Positions 1 to 9,008 of a stretch of DNA of 64,000 nucleotides are shown piece by piece. Below the pieces are notes generated by a model. That model did not search any database. It saw only the letters and a program-made list of their open reading frames with translations, and was not told the origin of the DNA. A program made the translations under genes and the position numbers. Origin of the DNA: Mucilaginibacter daejeonensis (GTDB lineage Bacteria; Bacteroidota; Bacteroidia; Sphingobacteriales; Sphingobacteriaceae). The number at the start of each line of letters is the position of its first letter. The first letter of the stretch is position 1. The stretch is taken from the NCBI RefSeq assembly GCF_020783335.1, contig NZ_CP086068.1:558001-622000 (forward strand), written 5' to 3'.

Positions 1-2
1 AG

Positions 3-1046
3 GGCAATTACCGCATTACGCTCACTTTGGGCGATCAAGAACAAAGCAGCAATACGACGGTCAAGGCCGAATCGCGCCGGTTGATGCTCGAGAACGTGGT
101 CACCAAACCGGGGGAGTTCAAGATCATCAGCTTCATGGTCAACGTGCGTAAGCCGCAGATCAGCGGGGGCGACAGCGTAAGGCTGAAACCGCGCGAGGTG
201 GGCAAACTGGACTGGGATGATAAGTTAACGCTCGAGTTCGATGGCAAAACGTTCCTCAATACCCTCGAGATACAAAAGGTGACCGATCAGATCACCGTAT
301 ACCTGGCTGGTAACTCCACGGTGGTGGATCAGGACGATGAGCCCTGGGCCGCCTGGGGGCAAATGATCCCGAGGTTCTTTAAGCAGGGTGTGGCCGTGGC
401 CAACCACGCCGAATCGGGCCTAACGCTGGGCAGCTTTATGGGCAGCAAACGGCTCGATAAGGTAATGAGCCTCATTCGCCCCGGCGACTACCTGTTCATC
501 GAGTTCGGCCATAATGATCAAAAAGAGAAAGGACCTAACGATGGCCCGTGGCGGTCATATGCCGAACGGTTAAAGACCTATATTGCCCGTACGCGTCAAA
601 AAGGGGCCATTCCGGTCATCGTGACCTCAACGGCACGCCGCTCGTTCGATGCCGAAGGCCGTACAGTGAACACCCTGGGCGAATACCCCGACGCGGCCCG
701 CAAGGTGGCCAGGGATGAGGGCGTGACCCTGATCGATCTGAACGCCATGACCACTAGATTTTATGATGCGCTGGGTGTAGAGCCATCCAAAAAAGCATTG
801 GTACATTACCCGGCCAATACCTTCCCCGGGCAGACCAAGGCGTTTGAAGATAACACCCATTTTAATCCATACGGTGCATATGAACTGGCCAAATGTGTGG
901 CCCAAGGCATCCGCACAAGCGATCTGGCCTTGAAAGAGTACCTGGTCGACATGCCAGCGTTCGACCCATCGCACCCCGATGCGCTCGATAGTTTTAACTG
1001 GCCGCTAAGCCCCAAGAACTCTACCATTAAACCTGATGGTAATTAA
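3..1046 (+). CDS. Rhamnogalacturonan acetylesterase (CE12-type SGNH hydrolase), 5' partial
   Basis: The reading frame is open from base 3, so the true start lies upstream; an in-frame TTG at 27 is unlikely to be it. Roughly the first 90 visible residues form a beta-rich accessory domain as found in Bacteroidetes rhamnogalacturonan acetylesterases. The SGNH domain follows: block I GNSTV (codons from about 309, nucleophile Ser, with Asn where GDS is usual), GHND (about 508-519) and a C-terminal D-N-T-H (about 849-860) supplying the catalytic Asp/His. The enzyme should remove acetyl groups from the rhamnogalacturonan I backbone. It lies 12 bases before a PL22 lyase and heads a five-gene pectin run. 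The family call is firm; substrate specificity is inferred from the neighbours. Confidence 0.88.
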   Translation, partial: GNYRITLTLGDQEQSSNTTVKAESRRLMLENVVTKPGEFKIISFMVNVRKPQISGGDSVRLKPREVGKLDWDDKLTLEFDGKTFLNTLEIQKVTDQITVYLAGNSTVVDQDDEPWAAWGQMIPRFFKQGVAVANHAESGLTLGSFMGSKRLDKVMSLIRPGDYLFIEFGHNDQKEKGPNDGPWRSYAERLKTYIARTRQKGAIPVIVTSTARRSFDAEGRTVNTLGEYPDAARKVARDEGVTLIDLNAMTTRFYDALGVEPSKKALVHYPANTFPGQTKAFEDNTHFNPYGAYELAKCVAQGIRTSDLALKEYLVDMPAFDPSHPDALDSFNWPLSPKNSTIKPDGN

Positions 1047-1058
1047 CAACACCAAGCT

Positions 1059-2291
1059 ATGATGAAGAAGGAATTGTTGACCCTGTTGTTGCTTGCCGGC
1101 GTTGGCCTGGCCGCCCTGGCGCAACCCGTGCTGGAGACCGGTGCAGGCAAAAAGCCCATGTCTGTTAACGAGTGGATCGATAAAGATACCGGCCACAAAG
1201 TGGTGCGTTTGGTATCACGGCCGGGCGGTAACTCAAGTTTTTATTTTAATAATGAATGCTTTGTGCCGCAAAAAGGTACCGAGGGCGATATCATGGTGTT
1301 CACCGGGGGAACGACCAAGGGTAAACAATTGTTCACCATCAACCTAAAGACCAAGGCCGTAACACAGTTGACCTTCCGCAGCAAGGTATCGGGCGAGATG
1401 GTTTGCCCTAAAACACGCGAGGCCTTTTACCAATGTGGCGATAGCATTTTTGCTGCCAATGTAGATACTCGTAAAGAGCGGTTCATTTATGCTTTTGATC
1501 CCTCGTTCAAAGGCAGGGTAGGTACCGTAAATGCCGATGGTACGTACATGGCCTGCGTAAAGGCGGTAGGCGATCAGGAGCGCGAGATATTGAAGCAATA
1601 CCCCGAAAAACGCGATTTTTTCCAGCGCATCTATAATGCCCACATCGAGCATGTGCTGTACATCTTAGATACCCGCACCAAACAGTTAAAGGAAGTGAAC
1701 CGTGAGAACGAGTGGACCAACCATTTGCTGTTCTCGCCAACTGACCCCAACGTGTTATCCTACTGCCATGAGGGCCCGTGGGAAAAGGTGGACCGCATAT
1801 GGAACTACAACATCGCCACTAATAGGTCGATCCTGTTGCACAAGCGTACTATGCCTATGGAGATCGCCGGTCATGAGTTCTTTTCACCGCGCGGTAATAC
1901 CGAATGGTTCGATCTGCAAAAGCCTAAGGGACAGACCTTCTTTTTGGCAGGCTATGACATGGCTACAGGTAAAGAGAAGATATACCAGATGGACCGCAAC
2001 GAGTGGTCGATCCACTTTAACGTAACGGCCGACGAAAAGCTTTTTTGCGGCGATGGGGGCGACCCTAACCAGGTGGCCAAAGCACCCGACGGCATGTGGA
2101 TCTACTTGTTCCACCCCAATGGCGACCGTTTCCGGTCAGAAAAGCTGGTGAACATGAAGAACCATTATTACAAATTCGAGCCGAACGTCCATTTCTCACC
2201 CGATGAAAAATGGGTGATCTTTAGAGCTAACTTTGAAGGGCATGAGGAGATATATGCTGTTGAGATAGACAAAGCCACCCAGGCCGGATAA
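1059..2291 (+). CDS. Oligogalacturonate lyase, PL22 family
   Basis: A 410-residue protein with a signal peptide (Lys-Lys, a hydrophobic run, then an A-L-A-Q cleavage site near residue 22), so it is predicted to be periplasmic, although characterised PL22 enzymes are often cytoplasmic. The body reads as a seven-bladed propeller with repeated D/E-K-W-x-x-F and L-x-T-x-x-x-K strand patterns. His-containing segments CHEGPW, GHEFFS and WSIHFNV match the places where PL22 lyases hold their catalytic base and Mn ligands. The reaction is beta-elimination of short oligogalacturonides to unsaturated uronates. ATG-ATG gives two possible starts, 1059 or 1062. It sits between CE12 esterases and likely belongs to one transcription unit with them. 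Confidence 0.85.
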   Translation: MMKKELLTLLLLAGVGLAALAQPVLETGAGKKPMSVNEWIDKDTGHKVVRLVSRPGGNSSFYFNNECFVPQKGTEGDIMVFTGGTTKGKQLFTINLKTKAVTQLTFRSKVSGEMVCPKTREAFYQCGDSIFAANVDTRKERFIYAFDPSFKGRVGTVNADGTYMACVKAVGDQEREILKQYPEKRDFFQRIYNAHIEHVLYILDTRTKQLKEVNRENEWTNHLLFSPTDPNVLSYCHEGPWEKVDRIWNYNIATNRSILLHKRTMPMEIAGHEFFSPRGNTEWFDLQKPKGQTFFLAGYDMATGKEKIYQMDRNEWSIHFNVTADEKLFCGDGGDPNQVAKAPDGMWIYLFHPNGDRFRSEKLVNMKNHYYKFEPNVHFSPDEKWVIFRANFEGHEEIYAVEIDKATQAG

Positions 2292-2350
2292 ACCCTGGCG
2301 GTCGCTTTTGGTCGAACCTGATCTGAACCTGTTGTACAAACCCGATATAC

Positions 2351-3118
2351 ATGAGAACATTACGATACACCGCGATCATCCTTTTAGCTGCTGTAGCCAT
2401 GCTGGCCTTCAGGCAACCATCTAAACCGGTCATTTACCTCATTGGCGATTCTACCGTTCACAACGCCGACAAAGAGACCTGGGGCTGGGGTTCCATCATT
2501 GGCAACTACTTTGACGACAGCAAGATCACGGTGAACAACCAGGCCATGGCCGGGCGCAGCACCCGTACCTTTATCAAGGAGAACCGCTGGCACCGGGTAG
2601 ATTCGATGCTAAAACCGGGCGATTATGTGCTGATGCAATTTGGCCACAACGAGGGCAGCAAGCCCGATACCAATAAGGCCGGTTACCGTGGTGTATTGAA
2701 TGGCACCGGCGAGGAGACCGTTGACCTGACCTGGCCCAACGGCACCAAAGAGACCGTGCACACCTATGGCTACTACCTGCGCAAATTCATCCGCGAGACC
2801 AAAGCTAAAGGCGCTACCCCGATCGTGCTTTCGATGATCCCGCGTAACGATTGGAAGGATGGTAAGGTAAAGCGCGCCAGTAATGACTACGGCAAGTGGG
2901 CTAAAGAGATAGCAGACCAGGAAGGTGCGTCGTTCATCGACTTGAACGCCATTACGGCCGATAAATATGACGCCTGGGGTGCCGATTCGGTGAAGAAACA
3001 CTTCCCGATCGATCATACGCACCCGAACAAGATGGGTGCTACGGTAAATGCCGAATCCATAGTGGCGGGCATCAAAGCCAACAAAAAGATCAAATTGAAC
3101 CAATATTTAAAGAAATAG
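2351..3118 (+). CDS. Rhamnogalacturonan acetylesterase, CE12 paralogue A
   Basis: A 255-residue SGNH hydrolase with an N-terminal hydrophobic signal segment (about residues 8-20). Block I is IGDSTV with the nucleophile at about Ser34, block III is FGHNE (residues about 95-99), and the C-terminal D-H-T-H-P-N supplies the catalytic Asp/His. The length matches single-domain CE12 enzymes. It is expected to deacetylate rhamnogalacturonan in the periplasm. The gene is 6 bases before a second, clearly homologous copy (2351-3118 versus 3125-3919), so the pair looks like a tandem duplication that has diverged. No accessory domain is present, unlike the first gene of the window. Confidence 0.87.
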   Translation: MRTLRYTAIILLAAVAMLAFRQPSKPVIYLIGDSTVHNADKETWGWGSIIGNYFDDSKITVNNQAMAGRSTRTFIKENRWHRVDSMLKPGDYVLMQFGHNEGSKPDTNKAGYRGVLNGTGEETVDLTWPNGTKETVHTYGYYLRKFIRETKAKGATPIVLSMIPRNDWKDGKVKRASNDYGKWAKEIADQEGASFIDLNAITADKYDAWGADSVKKHFPIDHTHPNKMGATVNAESIVAGIKANKKIKLNQYLKK

Positions 3119-3124
3119 CCGATC

Positions 3125-3919
3125 ATGTATAAAGGTCATTTAACAAGAAGCATTAAAGCTGCCGTGATCATGGTAGCAGCACTGGCACTGTACTCGTTCA
3201 TGCAGGCGCCCAAACCGGTACTTTACCTCGTGGGCGATTCTACCGTGAAGAACGGCAAAGGCAAAGGCGATGGCGGCCTGTGGGGCTGGGGAAATTACGT
3301 AGGCGCGTATTTTGACAGCACCCGCATCACGGTAGAGAATGATGCTTTGGGTGGTACCAGCAGCCGTACCTTTCAAACGCAAGGCCACTGGGATAAGGTA
3401 CTGGCCAAGATCAAGCCCGGCGACTATGTGATGATGCAGTTCGGGCACAATGATTCGAGCCCGCTGGTTGACACCTCACGTGCCCGCGGCACCATCAAAA
3501 GCAATGGCGATGAGCAACAGGACCTGTACAACCCGCTAACTAAAAAGCAGGAGGTGATCCACAGCTATGGCTGGTACCTGCGTAAAATGATCGGCGAGGC
3601 TAAGGCTAAAGGCGCTACTGTACTGGTGTGCTCATTGATCCCACGCAACGCCTGGAAGGATGGCAAGGTGACCCGCAGCAGTGCCGATTACGGCCTGTGG
3701 GCCAAACAGGCCGCTGCCCAGGCAGGCGCTACTTTTATTGACCTGAACACCCTGGTGGCCGATGTTTACGACAGCGAAGGCCAGCAAAAAGTAGGCACCG
3801 TTTACTTTACCGATAAGGATCATACGCATACCATTGAAGCAGGTGCTAAACTGAACGCTCAGTTGGTGGCCAAAGGCATTAAAGAGAGCAGTTCACCTTT
3901 GCGCAGCTACCTGAAATAA
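3125..3919 (+). CDS. Rhamnogalacturonan acetylesterase, CE12 paralogue B
   Basis: A 264-residue SGNH hydrolase with a signal or anchor segment at residues about 11-26. VGDSTV has its nucleophile at about Ser39, followed by FGHND and a C-terminal D-H-T-H; the spacing is the same as in the preceding gene. Compared with copy A it has a Gly/Lys-rich insertion (G-K-G-K-G-D-G-G) after block I, close to the active site, which could alter acetyl-position preference. It is likely co-transcribed with copy A (6-base gap). The function is deacetylation of pectic rhamnogalacturonan; the difference in specificity from copy A is an inference only. Confidence 0.87.
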   Translation: MYKGHLTRSIKAAVIMVAALALYSFMQAPKPVLYLVGDSTVKNGKGKGDGGLWGWGNYVGAYFDSTRITVENDALGGTSSRTFQTQGHWDKVLAKIKPGDYVMMQFGHNDSSPLVDTSRARGTIKSNGDEQQDLYNPLTKKQEVIHSYGWYLRKMIGEAKAKGATVLVCSLIPRNAWKDGKVTRSSADYGLWAKQAAAQAGATFIDLNTLVADVYDSEGQQKVGTVYFTDKDHTHTIEAGAKLNAQLVAKGIKESSSPLRSYLK

Positions 3920-4057
3920 GCGTGAGTGGCAGTGGCCTTCGCTGCTTTGAGCTTAAAAAATTTTGACAACGAACAAGGGTGAATGGCCCTTTGATCATCA
4001 TTGATAGTGATGTCCGATCGGCAGATCAGGCATCACTTAACTATTAAAGAACCGATA

Positions 4058-5206
4058 ATGACCATGCGAATGAGAAGACCGATACCGTTTATGGTAGCCG
4101 CTTTGATGCTGATCGCCCCACTGAAAACTTTGCAGGCGCAAAAGCTGCCTGCCAAAGCCAAGATCGTGAGCGATATGGCACTGGCCAATGAATACTTCAT
4201 GAAAAAATGGCCCGACCCATCTACCCCAACCAACGTGAATAAGGTACGGTCGAGCAACTTGTGGACCCGCGCCGTTTACTATGAGGGATTGATGGCGTTG
4301 CATAAGATCGATCCGCTGCAAAAATATAAGAAGTACGCGCTGGACTGGGGCACCTTCCATAAATGGGAACCACGCGACGGACTGAACACCCGCAACGCCG
4401 ATAACCAGTGCTGCGGACAGACCTACATCGAGCTGTACGAACTGGATAAAAAGCCCGAATACATCGAACCGATCAAAAAGAACATCGACATGATGCTCAC
4501 CGGTGATAAGATCGATGATTGGAACTGGATCGACGCGCTGCAAATGGCCATGCCGGTTTTTGCCAAGTTAGGCGCCATTTACAAGGACGACCGCTACTAC
4601 GAGCGCATGTACGAGATCTACAATTACTCCAAGACCAAGCACGGCGGCAATGGCCTGTACAACCCGCAGGAGCATTTGTGGTGGCGCGATAAGGACTTTG
4701 TTCCGCCCTACAAAGAGCCTAACGGTGCCAACTGTTACTGGTCGCGCGGTAACGGCTGGGTAGTGGCCGCCATGGTACGCGTGTTGGAAGTGATGCCAAA
4801 GAACGCGCCGCACCGCAATGAATACCTGACAATGTATAAGGACATGGTCGAGGCATTGGTGCCTCTACAAAGAGCAGATGGTTACTGGAACGTTAGCCTG
4901 ATGGACCCGACCCACTTTGGTGGAAAGGAACTGACCGGTACGGCGCTGTTCGCTTATGGTATGGCCTGGGGTGTTAACAACGGCATCCTGAAAAAGAAGA
5001 CCTACCAGCCGATCATCACCAAGGCCTGGAACGCCATGGTGAAAGATTGCCTGCACCCTGATGGCATGCTGGGCTTTGTACAAGGCACCGGCAAAGAGCC
5101 GAAAGATGGCCAACCCGTAGCTTACGACCATATCCCCGACTTTGAGGATTACGGTCTGGGTTGTTTCCTGCTGGCTGGCAGCGAGGTGTACCGCCTGAGC
5201 AAGTAA
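4058..5206 (+). CDS. Unsaturated rhamnogalacturonyl/glucuronyl hydrolase, GH105
   Basis: An enzyme of about 382 residues of the (alpha/alpha)6-barrel GH105 family. The frame extends upstream to a TTG at 4001, but ATG at 4058 is preferred because it places a normal signal peptide (basic M-R-M-R-R, hydrophobic core, then L-Q-A-Q) at the N terminus. Family features include the W-N-W-I-D-A-L-Q-M-A segment with the catalytic Asp, Y-W-S-R-G-N-G-W, and repeated aromatic helices. It hydrates and releases the terminal unsaturated uronic acid made by pectin lyases, so it acts after the PL22 enzyme upstream. A strong terminator follows at 5240, closing the pectin run. Distinguishing rhamnogalacturonyl from glucuronyl substrates is not possible here. 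Confidence 0.87.
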   Translation: MTMRMRRPIPFMVAALMLIAPLKTLQAQKLPAKAKIVSDMALANEYFMKKWPDPSTPTNVNKVRSSNLWTRAVYYEGLMALHKIDPLQKYKKYALDWGTFHKWEPRDGLNTRNADNQCCGQTYIELYELDKKPEYIEPIKKNIDMMLTGDKIDDWNWIDALQMAMPVFAKLGAIYKDDRYYERMYEIYNYSKTKHGGNGLYNPQEHLWWRDKDFVPPYKEPNGANCYWSRGNGWVVAAMVRVLEVMPKNAPHRNEYLTMYKDMVEALVPLQRADGYWNVSLMDPTHFGGKELTGTALFAYGMAWGVNNGILKKKTYQPIITKAWNAMVKDCLHPDGMLGFVQGTGKEPKDGQPVAYDHIPDFEDYGLGCFLLAGSEVYRLSK

Positions 5207-5239
5207 AAGATATTCTCAATTCATAAATTTGTTCGCTAC

Positions 5240-5275
5240 CGTCTGTTGTACACCAGTGCAACAGACGTTTTTTGT
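5240..5275 (+). terminator. Rho-independent terminator after the GH105 gene
   Basis: A perfect 9-bp stem (CGTCTGTTG at 5240-5248 with CAACAGACG at 5259-5267) is followed by a T-run. It lies 33 bases after the GH105 stop and ends the pectin gene run. Confidence 0.85.
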
Positions 5276-7360
5276 TTATATACCGATGCTGAACCCTGCG
5301 TAGTAATTGCGTAAAGGTGCCGGGTTATAATAGCGGTTGCCTACGGCGTTAAGATCGTTACCTAAGCTATAGCGCTGGTTGAGCAGGTTATCGGCCCCGG
5401 CGTACAGGTTGAGGCGGGTAGCCCTGCCTACACTGAACTGCCAGCCTGCTTTGGCCTGCAATAAGTGATAAGCTTTGGCGTAAACCGAGTTGGCATCGTT
5501 AACGGGCAGCTTGCCGGTATAGTTATGCTGCACGAACACATAAATGGCCTGTGGCAACCTGAACTGCAAACTGCTCACCACCACCTGGCGCGGTACACCT
5601 GTAAGGCGGTTACCCGAATAGTCCACATTGTTCACACGATAATCGCGGAAGTTGAAACGGCTCACCGTAAGCGCCTCATTCAATTGCACTCCCCTGATCA
5701 CGCCTGTGCTTTGCGGCTTAAGCAGCCAGGCACTGAAGTTCAGTTCAAGACCTAATTGCCTGGTGCCGCCTGCGTTGATGAAATAGTCCGTCTCGTTAGT
5801 CAGGCGCTGGTTCACGATCGAGTTGCTGAGCCGGTAGTAGAACACCGAGGCATCCAGCATCAGGGTCTCGTCGCGGTCGCGCAAACGGAAGCCGGTCTCG
5901 TAGTTCCAGCCGTTCTCGGGCTGCAGGTCGGTGTTCACAATGTTGTTGGTAGGCCTAACTTCGGCAATAGTAGGGGTGGAGTAACCCCGGCTCACCGATG
6001 CTCTCCAAATAAAATTGCTCAGGATCTGGTAAGATAGCGCCAACCTCGGCATTAGTTGCGGGTCGAAGTTCTTGGTGTTGCTTCCCGGCTGATAAAGCGG
6101 GTAAATGTTGCGGTACTTATACTGGTAATAGTTCAGGCTCAGTGCTGCCTCAATGTTCAACCGGCGGGCCACGGTAGCGGCATAGCGCGTAAAAAAGAAG
6201 TGCTGATCGGTGTTCACCTCATCAATGGCTTGTGGCTTGCCTTTAATGCCTTTCAGGTTGTCATAATTGTTGATATCGGCATTGGTGCGCTGCCACTCGG
6301 CGCCCAGGTCAAGCTTCCACTCGAAGGCAACGGCCGGTAAGCTGCTCAGCTCAAAGTAGGTGCGTGCGCCGTAGGTGCCTTCGGTGCGTTGCTCGTAGTT
6401 GGTGATAAAGGGGTTGGCAAAATCCACATGCGAGCCAAATATGGTGGCCACATTGCGGATGCGGTCGCTCAGTCGGGCCTCGTTCACCAAGCCGCCATAT
6501 AGCATCTTGGTGCTGATGCCGATGTTCTGATCGATGGCGCTGCCCGTGGCCGGTGTGGCCGGCCGCGATGCACGCGGGTTGGCCTCGAACTGTGCCAGCG
6601 TGAGTCCGCCAGGTGTTTGGTATTTCAGGTCACTGTAAAAGCCGATGGCCTTGAGCTGGTTGCCTTTGCCATAGCGGTAACGGTCGGCTAATTGAAAGTA
6701 ATGGCGGCGCATGTAGCTATGGTCGCGGTAACCATCATAGCTTTGATAGCCCTGGCCAATGTTGAGGTCGTTACTGCCCCAACGCTGATGAACGGTCGCG
6801 TTCTGGTGGATCAAACCGTATGAGCCGGCGTTGACGTTGAGGGAGGCAGTACTGCTGTCGTTGCCGCGGTTCACGGGATCGATCAGTACCACACCGCCCG
6901 AGTTAGCCCCGAAGAGGCTGCCATCTGGCCCCTTCAATACCTCGATGCTATACAGATCGGCGATATCGAGCGCGTTGAGGTAGGTGTTGCCGCCTGCATC
7001 GGTGAGCGGCATCTCGTCAAAGTAGATCTTCACGTTACGCACCCCGAACGGCGACCGAAGCAAACTTCCCCTGATAGACAATCGGTAACTGCCCGGTGTA
7101 CGCTCTTCCATGCGGATGCCAGGCAGCGTGTTCATGGCGCTGACCAGTGAGTTACTGGGTTGCAGCGTAAGCTGTTTAGCGCTTAACACGCCTACTGAGG
7201 CAGGCACCTGGATCATCTGCTGTTCGCTCAGGTAACCTCTCACCATAACCGAGCGCAGTTTTCGGGCGCTGTCGGTAACGGTGGTATCACGTTGCTGGGC
7301 AAAAGCGGAAAAGGTGGAGATGGATAGCAGTAAGCAGATGGAAGTAGACAGTTTGATCAT
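5276..7360 (-). CDS. TonB-dependent outer-membrane receptor
   Basis: The frame opens at 7399, but ATG at 7360 starts a normal signal peptide (M-I-K-L-S-T-S, hydrophobic core, F-A-Q-Q), giving 694 residues. The plug domain runs from about residue 35 to 155 (R-S-V-M-V-R-G, LPGIRMEERTPGS, Y-S-I-E-V-L-K-G-P, GANSGGVVLID). The rest is a 22-strand-type barrel ending in an aromatic-rich strand, N-Y-Y-A-G-F-S-I-G-I. It has no N-terminal carboxypeptidase-like domain and no SusD partner, so it resembles a siderophore or metal receptor more than a SusC glycan importer. The ligand cannot be read from sequence. The start codon lies just after the terminator hairpin of the upstream PQQ-like gene. Confidence 0.85.
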   Translation of the reverse strand: MIKLSTSICLLLSISTFSAFAQQRDTTVTDSARKLRSVMVRGYLSEQQMIQVPASVGVLSAKQLTLQPSNSLVSAMNTLPGIRMEERTPGSYRLSIRGSLLRSPFGVRNVKIYFDEMPLTDAGGNTYLNALDIADLYSIEVLKGPDGSLFGANSGGVVLIDPVNRGNDSSTASLNVNAGSYGLIHQNATVHQRWGSNDLNIGQGYQSYDGYRDHSYMRRHYFQLADRYRYGKGNQLKAIGFYSDLKYQTPGGLTLAQFEANPRASRPATPATGSAIDQNIGISTKMLYGGLVNEARLSDRIRNVATIFGSHVDFANPFITNYEQRTEGTYGARTYFELSSLPAVAFEWKLDLGAEWQRTNADINNYDNLKGIKGKPQAIDEVNTDQHFFFTRYAATVARRLNIEAALSLNYYQYKYRNIYPLYQPGSNTKNFDPQLMPRLALSYQILSNFIWRASVSRGYSTPTIAEVRPTNNIVNTDLQPENGWNYETGFRLRDRDETLMLDASVFYYRLSNSIVNQRLTNETDYFINAGGTRQLGLELNFSAWLLKPQSTGVIRGVQLNEALTVSRFNFRDYRVNNVDYSGNRLTGVPRQVVVSSLQFRLPQAIYVFVQHNYTGKLPVNDANSVYAKAYHLLQAKAGWQFSVGRATRLNLYAGADNLLNQRYSLGNDLNAVGNRYYNPAPLRNYYAGFSIGI

Positions 7361-7376
7361 AGATGGTGTAATAAAA

Positions 7377-7410
7377 CAAAAGTAGCCCTTTTGGTGCAAG
7401 GGCTACTTTT
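7377..7410 (-). terminator. Terminator of the PQQ-like dehydrogenase gene
   Basis: AGTAGCCCTT (7381-7390) pairs perfectly with AAGGGCTACT (7398-7407), flanked by A-run and T-run on either side. On the minus strand it follows the stop of the 7445-8767 gene and precedes the receptor start, so the receptor must have its own promoter or depend on read-through. Confidence 0.75.
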
Positions 7411-7444
7411 GTTAGATCGTAAAATATATGTGTTAATGCGGCGC

Positions 7445-8767
7445 TTATTTGGCAGCAGCTACCCGCCAGATCTTGTTGCCTGAATCGTCAGCTACCAGCA
7501 GGGAGCCATCCTTAGCCACGGCCACACCCACCGGGCGACCGTATACTTCTTTCTTGGCCTCATTGGCAACAAAGCCGGTCAAAAAGTCCTCAGGTTTACC
7601 GGGTTTGCTGCCGTTGAACGGTACGGCCACTACTTTGTAACCCACCAGTTTGGAGCTGTTCCATGAGCCGTGCTGGCCAATAAAGGCCGCGTTCTTGTAC
7701 TTGCCGCCAAAGGCATCATCAGGGTAAAATGCCAGGCCTAATGAGGCTGTATGAGAACCCAAAGCCACGTCAGGCACGATGGTCTTTTTCACCATGTCAG
7801 GGCGCTGACCTTTCAGGCGCGGGTCCTCATGCTGACCAAAGTAGGCGTATGGCCAGCCGTAAAAGCCACCTTCTTTAACGCTGGTCAGGTAATCGGGAAC
7901 CAGCATATCGCCCAGTTCGTCGCGCTCGTTAACGGCGGTCCAAATGGTCTGAGTGCCGGGGAAAAAGCCCACACCTACCGGATTACGCAGCCCGCTGGCG
8001 TATATCTTTTCGTTGGCGCCATCTTTATCTACCACCAATATATTGGCGCGACGAGCTTCATTGGCCAGGCCATGCTCCGCTACGTTACTGCCTGATCCTA
8101 CGGTGATATAGATCTTACTGCTATCGGCACTCACCAGCAGGTTGCGGGTCCAGTGATTATTATAGCCACCGGCAGGAAGTTTCAAAATGCGTGTACCATC
8201 TTTGGTGATTCGGGTATCGCCGGGAGAGTAAGGATAACGCCACAAGCCATCGGTGTTAGCTACGTAAAAGTAACGGCCAATAATGGCCATACCGAAAGGT
8301 TGGTTCAAGCCGCTTAAAAACATCCCTTTGTTGTCAACCACGCCGTCGCCATCCTTGTCGCGCAGGATCACGATCTGGTTAGGGCTGTCACCCATATTTT
8401 GTGAGTCATCCTGTCCTACTAAGGCCGATCCCACTTTCTTCAGGCCTTTAGCCTCAGTGGTGGCTAAGGCAACAAGCACATCGCCGTTAGGGGCTATGTA
8501 AATGTTACGCGGGTTGTTCAGCTTTTCGGCATACAAGGAGACCTTGAAGCCTTCGGGAGCGGTAGGGGTTTTGCCGGCAGGCCAGCCGATCACTTTACAA
8601 AAATTCTTTACTGACTTGGTCTCGTAAGGTGGTGGTAGGTCAACGGTCTGCTCGGCGGTGCTGGCCACGGTATCGGCCTTGGCCGGGTCGGGCTTTTTAT
8701 TTTGCTGGCAACTGGCCAAAAGCGTACCGGCAGCAGCCAGGGTAAATAGTAAGTTGTTGCTTTTCAT
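7445..8767 (-). CDS. PQQ-dependent sugar / sorbosone dehydrogenase-like lipoprotein
   Basis: A 440-residue protein with a lipoprotein signal peptide (lipobox L-L-A-S-C, Cys about 20) and then a Pro/Lys/Thr linker to about residue 45. The body is a six-bladed propeller of the soluble glucose/sorbosone dehydrogenase class: P-R-N-I-Y-I-A-P-N-G-D-V, D-K-D-G-D-G-V-V-D, Y-N-N-H-W-T-R-N-L, G-L-R-N-P-V-G, G-F-Y-G-W-P-Y, GSHTASLGLAFYP, and a final G-R-P-V-G-V-A-V-A-K-D-G-S-L-L-V-A-D-D. These match family signatures for PQQ and calcium binding, but many such lipoproteins have no demonstrated dehydrogenase activity. It is predicted to be anchored in the periplasm or on the surface. Its own terminator follows at 7377-7410. 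Confidence 0.8.
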   Translation of the reverse strand: MKSNNLLFTLAAAGTLLASCQQNKKPDPAKADTVASTAEQTVDLPPPYETKSVKNFCKVIGWPAGKTPTAPEGFKVSLYAEKLNNPRNIYIAPNGDVLVALATTEAKGLKKVGSALVGQDDSQNMGDSPNQIVILRDKDGDGVVDNKGMFLSGLNQPFGMAIIGRYFYVANTDGLWRYPYSPGDTRITKDGTRILKLPAGGYNNHWTRNLLVSADSSKIYITVGSGSNVAEHGLANEARRANILVVDKDGANEKIYASGLRNPVGVGFFPGTQTIWTAVNERDELGDMLVPDYLTSVKEGGFYGWPYAYFGQHEDPRLKGQRPDMVKKTIVPDVALGSHTASLGLAFYPDDAFGGKYKNAAFIGQHGSWNSSKLVGYKVVAVPFNGSKPGKPEDFLTGFVANEAKKEVYGRPVGVAVAKDGSLLVADDSGNKIWRVAAAK

Positions 8768-8947
8768 ACAGAAGTGTGGTTCATTGATGTAATAAGAACT
8801 TAACCTGTATGATAAATATTTGTTTCAACATCAAGCCGAACCCACAGCAAACGCAGACCGATCGTGAGTGAGGGCTTTCAATGCTTGGTCGCATAGAACC
8901 TCGCTTTTCTACTAATTACTTCAAGTTTGGAATGATATCTTCTTATA

Positions 8948-8972
8948 AGGCCTCCCTTCCGGGGGAGGGCCT
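8948..8972. repeat. GC-rich hairpin, REP-like
   Basis: AGGCCTCCC pairs with GGGAGGGCCT with one bulged G and a TTCCGG apex. It lies in the 241-bp gap between two minus-strand genes. Neither strand has a following T-run, so it is not a classic intrinsic terminator; it could be a REP-type or mRNA-stabilising hairpin. The rest of the gap holds no recognisable gene. Confidence 0.45.
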
Positions 8973-9008
8973 GTATGGGACCACTACTTTGTAGGTTTCG
9001 TGCGGAGC

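Noticed and set aside
5276-8767. Receptor plus PQQ-like lipoprotein as a SusC/SusD-type pair
   Set aside because: The lipoprotein is a propeller enzyme, not a SusD helical repeat protein, and a terminator separates the two genes.
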